Source: Dissophora ornata (lineage: Eukaryota; Mortierellomycota; Mortierellomycetes; Mortierellales; Mortierellaceae). Taken from it: a stretch of 18,810 nucleotides of DNA. The stretch spans positions 1-18,810 of the forward strand of contig MU617217.1 of NCBI GenBank assembly GCA_025201705.1, given 5' to 3'. Of the stretch, positions 1 through 7,711 are shown piece by piece. The stretch's first letter is position 1. Each line of letters begins with the position of its first letter. Below the pieces are notes generated by a model. It had not been told where the DNA came from and made no database searches. It saw nothing but the letters and a program-made list of their open reading frames with translations. A program made the position numbers and the translations under genes.

Positions 1-255
1 AAACGGCAGGACCCTCCTCCCCACCAGGACCCTCCCCACCAGGAACCTCCCCACCAAGGACCTCCCCACCAGGACCCTCCCCACCAGGGACCTCCCCACC
101 AAGGACCTCACCACCAAGGCCCTCCCCACCAGGACCCTCCTCCTCACCAGGACCCTCCTCACCAAGGCCCACCCCACCAAGGTCCTCCTCACCAGGGTCC
201 TCACCACCAAGGTCCTCCCCACCAGGACCCTCCCCTCCAGGGCCTTCGACAGTAG
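1..255 (+). CDS. C-terminal end of a Pro/His/Gln pentapeptide-repeat protein (partial at 5' edge)
   Basis: Frame 1 is open from the first base to a TAG at 253-255 and encodes a tandem pentapeptide of the form G/D-P-P-H-Q. Differences between units fall mostly on third codon positions (CCC/CCT/CCA, CAA/CAG, GGA/GGC/GGT). Two units carry one extra whole Pro codon, so length changes keep the frame. That pattern supports translation on this strand; the antisense frame would turn many of these changes into amino-acid replacements. The gene start lies beyond the left edge. Composition suggests a disordered low-complexity tail. I do not recognise a family, and no catalytic domain is visible. The repeat continues in frame past the TAG to a TAA at 337-339, so the true or ancestral C-terminus may be there. 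A non-coding minisatellite is the alternative. Confidence 0.5.
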   Translation, partial: KRQDPPPHQDPPHQEPPHQGPPHQDPPHQGPPHQGPHHQGPPHQDPPPHQDPPHQGPPHQGPPHQGPHHQGPPHQDPPLQGLRQ

Positions 256-285
256 GGCCCTCCCCACCAGAGCCCTCACCACCGC
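10..285 (+). repeat. 15-bp minisatellite, about 18 units
   Basis: There are eighteen units of the type GAC-CCT-CCC-CAC-CAG. Sixteen are 15 bp and two are 18 bp. The central CAC is nearly invariant, while the unit ends alternate GAC, GAA, GGA, GGC and GGT. Units 16 to 18 are the most diverged. The array is the coding repeat described for the left-edge gene and runs 30 bp past its stop codon. Confidence 0.9.
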
Positions 286-411
286 GTCTTCGAGCCGTCT
301 TCTTCTCTTCCCTTCGGAATTGCTCCTTTCAAGTACTAAGTCGTCTACCAAGCATTGGTGGACTTGATAACGACAGGTTGATTTTGTTAACGTAAATGCA
401 CAACCGTAAAA

Positions 412-1600
412 TCATCTCTTGGAAAAATAAAGGGCACGAATATTATATTCATTTGCTGGTCCGATCCTGTCGCGACAATGCAACGTTGGAGCATCAAGCT
501 CGCTGTGTGTTGTACTATAAAGCCATGCCACGTCCTCGTCCTGTTCACCGTTATTTTCGTCTAAGACTACAGATATGGTCTTGCGATAGACAGATATAGT
601 CGCAGTCATGCATTGCTAAAGGCATAAGAGAGTTGGGTGCCGGAACAAACCCAGTTATAACTTGAACTGACGCATCATGTACTCTAAGAATTAGAGATAT
701 ATACTTACGCGCAGTTGTAGCAGATGCATCAAGTCCTGAATTTGCGGCTTCATATCATGAAGCGACACTGGGAAGTCATAAAGAGGGCACTGGTGGAACA
801 AGGACACATAAGATCGACCTACAGCTGGCCGCAATTCGAACACTTGGAACCCACGACCTACAAAGGTAAGACAACTCAATCACCAAACTATACATACTTC
901 CACTGTAAATTCCTAAAAATCGCCCTTTCTCCCAAAGCGTTGGATTCGTGGTATCTTGGAGCCGGTGAGCCATGATGGCGTGGGTTTCCCGGAACAAATC
1001 TACACTTGGCTCCTTGAGAAACTTGATAGATTGTTTATCCCATTTCCTTCATGCACACAGCCGCCATCCAATCTTTTTTTGTCAATAACGTCGCGGCAGA
1101 CGAAGTCCAGCTTTAATCCAATGACTTCCCGTGGTGTCTCTGGCCCTCAGTGTCGCATTTTCGGCCGTTGTTACGTCTCTTAGCGCTCTCAATTCCTGCC
1201 TTCATCCAGCAAATCGAGCAGCAAAGGCCAATATTTACGAGCCCAAAAGGACCCTGATAAATCCTGGATGCCAAATGGCTACGCGTTTGTATATTAATTC
1301 ATCAGGAATGTCCAAGGTTACCAAATCTTGCAAGAGTCTTGAATCAAGCTTCAATGGAAGCCGTCATCTTCTGGGAATGGGACTTGAGCCACGAATCTCC
1401 GTTTGACAATTGCCCTCATCAGCAAGCAATATTGAGCCTGGTGACAAGGAATGGTATGAATACTTTTATTTTTCATTTTTGTTAGAGCTCCTGCAAGTGC
1501 GTGAAACCGGATAGCCCGTGGAAGGCGCCGAGAGAATGCTAGAGTCCATCGCAAGTTGGAGAATGTCGCCGTTATCGCTTTTGAGCCTTGTTCGCTCCAT
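412..1600 (-). pseudogene. Unrecognised minus-strand gene, intact C-terminal exons, broken upstream
   Basis: Reading right to left, three exons join cleanly. They are 1048-898, an intron 897-858 (40 nt, GTATGT...GTAG), 857-709, an intron 708-616 (93 nt, GTAAGT...TTTAG), and 615-412 ending in TGA. Both joins preserve frame, giving about 167 residues with blocks such as KEPSVDLFRETHAIM and LYDFPVSLHDMKPQIQDLM. Directly upstream is an in-frame TGA (1051-1049). Further up, protein-like blocks occur in changing frames: MERTRLKSDNGDILQLAM (from 1600), QYCLLMRAIVKRRF (exon from 1437, stop at 1353-1351) and LDIPDELIYKRVAIWHPGF (stop at 1237-1235). A plausible 70-nt intron (1507-1438) has a CTAAC branch site. 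Shifts and stops between blocks suggest a decaying gene, sequencing errors, or unseen introns. I cannot name the family and see no transposase or nuclease signature. Confidence 0.45.
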
Positions 1601-1619
1601 GTCTTCTAGTGCAGTCTGT

Positions 1620-2608
1620 TATCTTGGAGCCCTGGATTCCTATGCTTCTACTGGGGTCTTATTCTACAGCTGTTGGTCCGCCCGTCTTTGATGGTGGCTA
1701 TTATGGCGGAGAGAACAACAGGAAGCAAAGTATGTGATGGGCGAGAGTAGAAGCTCCATATCCACCTTGCTATGACATGCGCCTTCAAGCAGATGGCAAA
1801 AGCAGGAGAATATTGTTGTAGTCCTGGTCTAGGGAAACTAAACCACAGTGACTACAGATGAACATCCAACACTACCACCATCGAAAAGAACAGCTCTAAA
1901 GCCCTCTGCGTTGAAGCGTTTACGTGGCCTACTAGGAGGAGGCGTAACTGGAATCTTCGCAGAGTTTCTACTACATACATAGTCAATAGGCTGAGAATGT
2001 AGCAGAGAATGGCGATGGACGACGAAGTTGGCGGGGATGTGGAGCGAAGGAATCAATCTGATATTTCGCGTTAGTTAAACAGTCTCAACAATCACGTGCA
2101 CAAAGTCAGAACATGTCGCGTGGGAGTGGTGCTGCTCGGTAGGTGGTTGATGATGTGAACACAAAGGTACGCGTTTTTCCCTTTTGTCCTTCGCATCTAC
2201 TCTTCCAACAGATAATGGTCAACGGTTCCAAGGGCTGGTTTGTCTGTTCGCAAATCTCCCCTTGATGAAAGATGCTCGCATTATCTTGTAGCGTGAGGCA
2301 AGTTTTTCATCATGAAGGATGCGCCCCAACTCTTCTCTGGTTGGTTGCCCTTTCCTAAGCCGTTGTCAGATTTCATATGATGTATCCAAAAAGATCCGTC
2401 GATTGTATCTTAGGCGATTCGCTATCTGGAGATAGAAACTAAACGCGACAGAAACGCGCTGGTCCAGTCAACGCACGCCGATACGCGCACGCGCAGGGAC
2501 GTGCGGTCCAACAATGTTCCCACACCGCTGTTCTAAATTTAACGGGTTTCAAAAATAACCCCAGTGCATATTTTCGATGATGTAAACGGGGTTTCGCGAA
2601 CAGCGGGC
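1620..2608. other. Gene-free stretch, about 1 kb
   Basis: I see no supportable gene. Short open frames exist on both strands (for example minus 1838-2056, 72 codons), but none has recognisable motifs or convincing splice-linked continuation. Some may be more remnants of the broken minus-strand gene to the left. A GC-rich patch with CGCGCACGCGC lies at about 2480-2510. Confidence 0.5.
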
Positions 2609-2626
2609 GAGGGGAATGATCCCCTC
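2609..2626. other. Perfect 7-bp stem, 4-nt loop hairpin
   Basis: GAGGGGA - ATGA - TCCCCTC is a perfect inverted repeat. It lies 17-34 nt beyond the stop of the minus-strand kelch gene, next to an AATAAA signal, so it would fall in or just past that transcript's 3' end. A role in 3'-end formation is only inference; chance cannot be excluded. Confidence 0.4.
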
Positions 2627-2632
2627 TTGTTG

Positions 2633-2638
2633 TTTATT
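2633..2638 (-). terminator. Candidate AATAAA polyadenylation signal of the kelch gene
   Basis: AATAAA reads on the minus strand only four bases after the kelch stop codon. That is unusually close, but it is the only canonical hexamer I saw nearby. Confidence 0.4.
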
Positions 2639-2642
2639 ATTT

Positions 2643-4493
2643 TCACGAGTCGAGCTGGTACAGCTTGTTCTTGTTCGGTGCTGGCTGCTTACTCAACTTG
2701 AGCGCCTCCTGCTGCGCTTGAGTGAGCATATGATAGACCACAGTCGTCTCTTGTCCGTCCTGCTGCTCCTTTTCCGTCTCTACGCAGGCCTGCTTGGGGT
2801 AGATGTAACTCGACACTGCGACTTGCCCACATCCATGCTGAACCACTGTCTCGGGGTATCCAAGACTCACGGGAGCGTAACCCATCTGAGTCATGCGAGA
2901 ACAGATCGCCATTGGGTTGGAGTACATGGCCATGTCCGAGTATCGCTTCGAGCTTGCCGACGCTCCGCCTGATTGGGATGGTCCCCTGCCAAACAGTCTT
3001 CCAAAGAATCCAAAGTTCTCGTTCGCAGCCTGCCTCTTGATCGCCGAACGAGGGGTCTGATCGCTCAAGTTTTCCCTCGCCAGTGTGTTGCGCGTGCGGC
3101 GTTTGCGTCGACGAACAAACAAATGGAATATACCGCCCACGAGCAATACTGTGATCACAAATGCAATGCCGAGGACTGCGCCAGTCCCAAGACCACTACT
3201 GCTCGAGTCATTTGCATTAGATATCAGTCCCGTGGGGCTATATTGGTCTGTCCAAGTATTAGTTGTTGTATCGAGGACCGCAATGTTGCTTGCGCTAGAG
3301 GAGGATTGCGACGACGTGCCTAGATGAGATACATAGTTATGCAGACAGGAATGTTAGATTGCGAGAGCTTTTGGGAGAGTGGACGCAAGGGTTCTCATCG
3401 ATGAAAGGGTTGCAAGGTAGATGTCATAGTTATTGACGTGAAAATAAGTAGCAATGTTCGTACCAAAGGCCACGATCATAAGAGTCCCTGACATCGTTGC
3501 GGTGTGACCCCACAGCTGGGGTGCATCGCCTTGAACTGCTGGAGAGGACCAGGTCCATGAGGGCAGGTCGAGATAGAATGGAGTAGAGAACGCAGATTTA
3601 AAGTCTGCTGTACCACCAAAGACAAGCATGGTGGTCGTGTTGACCAAGACCGTCGAGAACGACATGCGTGGGTCTGGCGGGGATCCTGAAAGAGGCGTCG
3701 CCTTCCATTCGCCATTGTTAGCCTGTGTGTCGAGGATGTATGCTATGGATAGGTTGGCGACTGCCCCCTGCGAATCGACGCCGCCTAAAATGACGGCTTG
3801 TCCGTCTGTGGTCAGGGTCATTGTGTGGCGTGCGAGTGCAGGCGCGCTGGGTGCGAGTGCGACAGGTGATGTGGACAGGGGCAGGAAGTTGTTGGAGGCC
3901 TTTAATGTAACAAGAGAAGAGACGACGGTAGCATTGGCTACTGAGGTTTGGTACCCGCCCTGCAGCAGCGCGCCATCCTTGCCCGTGGCAATTGAGGCGT
4001 GGTAGAGCCGGTGGAAAGAAGCTGTGTCGTTCTTGGACAAGGAAGGTGCAGACCAGCTGCCTACTCCTGTCGTTTGGAAGAGAAGGATGGGAGAGGACTG
4101 GTTTGAGCTCGACTCTCCACCGGCCACTAGGACCTGTGCAGTGCCCTGAACGGCGTTCATGGAATGGCCACTGAGCGGAACTGTCATCGCTCCCAGTTTT
4201 GTGAAGAGTGGACTGTCGGTCGTCCACGACTGTGAGAGGTCCAGCGAGAGCGTTTCGTCCAGGATGTATTGTTTTCCAGAGCTATCCTGGGCCGTTCCGC
4301 CTGTGATATATATTGTGGAGTTGATGGTGGCCTAGTATGCCGTGGAATGAAGCGGAACGGAATAAGGATAAGGAATATACAAAATGTCAATATCCTTTTC
4401 GGTGGCAAAATAGGTTTCCAGGAACGAGCACAGGGCAAAGCTGGCGGCCGTCCCTACCGCAGCATGGAACCACCGTGGTGAGATGGTACTCAT
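2643..4493 (-). CDS. Kelch-repeat protein with single C-terminal membrane anchor
   Basis: Exons are 4493-4458, 4331-3464 and 3319-2643; introns are 4457-4332 (126 nt) and 3463-3320 (144 nt). The product is 526 residues. Joins are supported by protein sense: exon 1 SPRWFHAA continues into ATINSTIYITGG, and exon 2 MIVAFG continues into TSSQSSSSASNIAVLD, each a normal kelch blade. Residues 1 to about 330 carry kelch repeats with GG pairs (ITGGT, LVAGGE, LQGGY, ILGGVD, VFGGT), forming a beta-propeller that usually binds proteins or glycans. Residues about 346-368 are one hydrophobic helix followed by RRRKRRTR, then a cytosolic tail of about 155 residues. Many N-x-S/T sites suit an outside-facing propeller. 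ATG at 4493 is the first ATG after a long pyrimidine-rich leader, with an in-frame TAA 12 nt upstream. No signal peptide is visible. Ligand and pathway are unknown. Confidence 0.85.
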
Positions 4494-5238
4494 CAGTATA
4501 GCTTAGGGAGGTGTACTGGGGATGGGCGAGTATGGGGACGAGCGTTGGTGAATGCAGTCGTTGAAGGATGGGCGAAAAAAAAAGGATAAAAGATACGCGT
4601 TGGAGGTGCAGACTTGCGCTTGGACGTGCAAGATATAAAAAGATATGCGGGAGGGAGATGTTCAGCAGGCAAGAGGAGGAGAGTAAGATGGATGGATGAG
4701 GGATTGCTTGGATTAGGTTAAATTAGATTAAGGAAATGCGATGGATGATGAGAGAGAGAGGAGAGAGGAGAGCAGATGGATGCAGCAGCAACGAGGAAAC
4801 GACGGATGAAGATGAGTCCGCACTAATATTAATAAATATAAGTTCCGCTTTGGTGCCACCATGGGATACTGTAAAGAGAGTAATAATAGCACGCACGTTG
4901 TGCGTGTGGCAAGACAGCGTGGTGCATGGTGCAAGCAAGCACTGTGCGCCACAGCTCCTCCCTCCACTCGCCCTCATCCATGTCCCATCCCCATCCGACC
5001 CCATCCCATCCGCCGAGACACAGGTCCATCCCCAGACACGGCCATGTCCTCACCGTCGCATTGAGAGCACGCTGCTCACCATCCATGACTTCACTCCAGA
5101 CTGTCAACTCTTGGTCCCAGCCGCGACGGGCTAGTAGTCACCACAAAACAAGTCTCTGGCTGAGAGCTTTTTCCTTCTTCCGCCCCTCCATTGATTGATT
5201 GCACAACAAACACGCTCCCCTCATCTTACTCGCAAGCA

Positions 5239-5265
5239 CCTCCTCCTCCTCCTCCTCCTCTCCTC
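5239..5265 (+). repeat. (CTC)n microsatellite
   Basis: A run of CTC triplets, ending CTCTCCTC, lies in the pyrimidine-rich leader region upstream of the PARP-like gene. Confidence 0.8.
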
Positions 5266-5493
5266 TACCGTCCCATCCTCCGTGGCCGCCCTGGCTTCCT
5301 CTTCTCCCTCTGCTTCATCGTCGTCCCCCCTTTCTCCACCCTGTCCAGCAACCGATTAGCACTGTATGACCCTCATGCTCTCTGTCTCTCTTGTCCCTTT
5401 TGCCATCCTTCTCGCCTGCGTGCCTGGTTTACAAAGGTCGCTGTTTAGCCAATGTCATCTCTTGTCTGTACTCTAACATTCCTCCCCTCACCT

Positions 5494-5517
5494 CGTTCAT
5501 ACGTTCATACGTTCATA
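5494..5517 (+). repeat. Three perfect tandem copies of CGTTCATA
   Basis: The 8-bp unit CGTTCATA occurs three times without a mismatch, ending 64 nt before the ATG at 5582. It is probably in the 5' UTR or core promoter. It could be a simple duplication or a repeated regulatory site. Confidence 0.8.
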
Positions 5518-5581
5518 CTAGAAGAAGGTTGTGTTCAATCAGACTTTTCGCCACCTCAGCACGCTGCACCACCACAACACA

Positions 5582-7053
5582 ATGCAGACCACTCAGGATC
5601 CTCCTTACCCCCTTGCCGCAAGAATGCCTGGATCCCAAGCGAACCCAGGCTCGAACTTTGCAGACTCCTGGGTTCCTTCACCTCCTGTCCAACCAAACGC
5701 AGGACAAGTATTCGTGCGTTCACCGTCACCTGCCCAGCAACAGCAATACGCACAGCAGCAGCAACAGCTATACTCACAGCAGCAGCAACAGCAGTATCCA
5801 CAGCAGCAGCAACAGGAATATCAATTGCAACAGCCACAACAGCAGCACACTGTACAGCCATTGTCATCACAGAACCCCTCGTCCTCTCTTGGCTCCACCA
5901 CAGCAATGCCCTCCCAGCCCAATGCTCCATACACTACTCAGCGACCTGCGTCTTCGTCTAATTTGACGCCGACACCGATGAGTGCGGGTTCTCAGCGAAC
6001 AACGCCGCGCAAGATGACGGCTGGCTCGTCACCTCTGGCTTCCTCACCGCTCGCCTCTGTACCGGCTCGCCAAACAAGGGTTAAGCCAAAGGCGGAAATG
6101 CCCACAACCCTTCCTCCAGAGTCAGTCTGTGAGTGCTTCATTTGCCACTCTGTCTCCCCTTACAGCCAGCAGTCCCCGCCAGAGATACCCGTAAACCAGC
6201 GGCAGGAACTCTCGAGACTGGCGCCAACCTGTCCCTCGATCCACCTTTTCTGCCTCGCGTCCAGGATACCCATGTCGCTTCCCCTCGATGCGAACCAGAA
6301 ATCGCCCTTAACGAGGTCCATTCTAGATTACTTTTACTCGACCTGGATCTCTGATGATAGCGACATGCGGGGCCCAAGAGTCCAGTGCCTCAACTTTATA
6401 CCCATTCACCCCATCACAGCCTCGTGTTTTGACCGCTATCTCGAGGGCCAGAGCTGGAACAAACGCATCTGCCGACCGCTGTGGCACGCTGCGGATCTCC
6501 GATGCAAATTGGGCATGGAAGGAATGTATCGAAACTGCATGCAGGACAAGTGCGCCAGCTGCTTTATCTTTAACGATGGCTTTGAAGACACAATTTCAAA
6601 GTAAGCCCACAAGTAGTGCAATTAGAACGCGATTGTGCAGAGGGAACAATCATTCATCGTCTGATTAATCAATAACTCTTGCGTGCTCACACTTTTAGAA
6701 ACAAGTTTGTTCATCTGTCGCCTAATTCATCGCGGGCCCATGAACACTTGGCGTCAATACGGGCACCAGCCTCTGGATCTAATGCAGACGCACTTCCTGA
6801 CACGGGCCACAAGGTGCAGTGCATGATCTTGTCCTTTGCAGCTCTGGGACGATCATACGATGTGCCACCAAGCAATGAGAAAATGAAGCGCCCGCCAAAA
6901 GGATTGGACGTTGTCCGTCGACAGTATGAGATCCGAGGACGGAGCAGCAGCGGCAGCTCTGATAGCCCGGATAACACTACCGGTGAAGAATATGGGGTCT
7001 TTGCAGCCGATGCGGTCGTGCCGCTGGTCATGGTTCTTTACAAAGTCGTTTAG
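5582..7053 (+). CDS. PolyQ protein with divergent PARP-like ADP-ribosyltransferase C-terminus
   Basis: Exons are 5582-6600 and 6699-7053, with an intron 6601-6698 (98 nt, GTAAGC...TTTTAG), giving 457 residues. ATG at 5582 has A at -3. Upstream in-frame codons lack an ATG. Residues 1-180 are low complexity with a Gln tract (about 52-89). A CECFIC motif sits at 183-188. From about 245 the sequence resembles the catalytic region of fungal PARP-like proteins as I recall them: an F-x-S/T-W start, LWHAADLRC (about 300-308) where the family has W/F-HGT, a C-x4-C-x2-C cluster (319, 324, 327), NSSRAHEH in place of the S-S-K-A-x-D/E element, CMILSFAALGRSYDVP, then EEYGVFAADAVVP near the end, where PARPs place the catalytic Glu and the final strand. 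HGT reading HAA suggests altered or lost NAD+ chemistry. The 37-nt GTGAGT...TTACAG at 6129-6165 looks like an intron, but removing it breaks the frame. Confidence 0.7.
5735..5848 (+). repeat. CAG/CAA tract encoding polyglutamine
   Basis: Runs of four to six Gln codons are separated by single Tyr/Ala/Leu/Ser/Pro residues (YAQQQQQ, YSQQQQQQ, YPQQQQQ). CAG and CAA are mixed. The periodic Q5-x-Y pattern resembles prion-like or condensate-forming segments. The long frame on the opposite strand (5556-5930) is a shadow of it. Confidence 0.85.
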
Positions 7054-7711
7054 GATAGAGGTCGTTTTAATTTAATACTATCGATGATAAACCCCTGCAG
7101 GAACTGTATGACCTTGTATGTCATGTATCATTGCACTGAAGGATACCTGAGGTGGTGTATGGCAGACGTATGTGCTGCAGAAAGGCCTATGGAGCGGAAG
7201 AGCACCCGCATGCAATGATGGTTGCACCAGTTAGTCGGGGAGACTTTCAAAGTAGACACGCCGCTTATTTAACTCGCCTTCGCCTTTGAGCGAATGTGTG
7301 CATTTTAAAAAGGTCTACTCCGCCTCTATTTAACGCTCGGCTTTTCCCCTGTTTCCCTTGTCCATTCCCCACCTCGCCTCATCTCAGCATCCGCATTACC
7401 ATTCCAACTAGCATTGCTACATCATCTCACCAAACGATCCGTAGCACAGGCGACTCCGCTCTGCTGGAACACACAAAGAAACACACAAAGACGCACGTCG
7501 CTGCAAATCTGCCGTTCGCCAAACACCTATTCTTCTTCAGCCCACCCCTTCCCAGCGGAACACTACTACACACACGCCTTCTACAGCCCACGCCTCTGTT
7601 CCTTTGTTCTATTCCTAGGATTCCTGAGATTTTTATTCTTCCTTCCGCGGACACACAATTGTTCCTGTGAAAAAAAATTGCTAAAAAGCAAAACCTTGGG
7701 CCTGCTCAGTC
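7054..7711. promoter_or_regulatory. Intergenic and 5' leader region of the Hsp70-like gene
   Basis: This stretch has no gene I can support. It contains the 3' end of the PARP-like transcript (a GATAAA near 7087 but no clean AATAAA), two TATTTAA elements (about 7265-7271 and 7327-7333) as weak TATA-like sites, and a C/T-rich leader from about 7340. The open frames there are low-complexity C/T-derived frames. Confidence 0.45.

Larger units (their letters stand above)
4494..5581. promoter_or_regulatory. Divergent intergenic region between kelch and PARP-like genes
   Basis: About 1.1 kb separates two start codons on opposite strands, so it should hold both promoters. The side next to the kelch gene is T/C-rich on the coding strand, with a GA/CT tract at about 4750-4772. 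An ATATAAAAAG lies at about 4634-4643 on the plus strand but is over 900 nt from the plus-strand ATG. The other side is C/T-rich with a CTC run (about 5239-5265) and an 8-bp triplet repeat at 5494-5517. Open frames such as 4736-5134 show no recognisable protein. Confidence 0.5.

Noticed and set aside
1..300. CRISPR-like or collagen-like reading of the left repeat
   Set aside because: Units are contiguous without spacers, so not CRISPR. Antisense readings turn the mostly synonymous variation into replacements, so a minus-strand Gly-rich protein is less likely.
724..975. Plus-strand 83-codon open frame with a GTAAG and AG inside
   Set aside because: The possible splice does not join the coding-looking frames on this strand, whereas the minus strand gives two frame-preserving introns over the same bases.
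1454..1485. GTATGA...GTTAG as a plus-strand intron
   Set aside because: It would be 32 nt long and the frame behind it stops after about ten codons; the same bases are better read as part of a minus-strand intron.
4736..5134. 132-codon plus-strand open frame in the divergent promoter region
   Set aside because: No recognisable motif, low-complexity origin (GA tract and CATCC runs), and no splice or start context support.
5391..5966. 191- and 169-codon open frames overlapping the polyQ gene start
   Set aside because: They are frame-shifted readings of the C/T-rich leader and the CAG repeat (Ser/Thr or Ala runs). The chosen frame continues through a clean intron into conserved sequence.
6129..6165. 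GTGAGT...TTACAG resembling an intron in the PARP-like gene
   Set aside because: It is only 37 nt and its removal leads to a stop within about ten codons, while the unspliced frame continues into the conserved C-terminal region.
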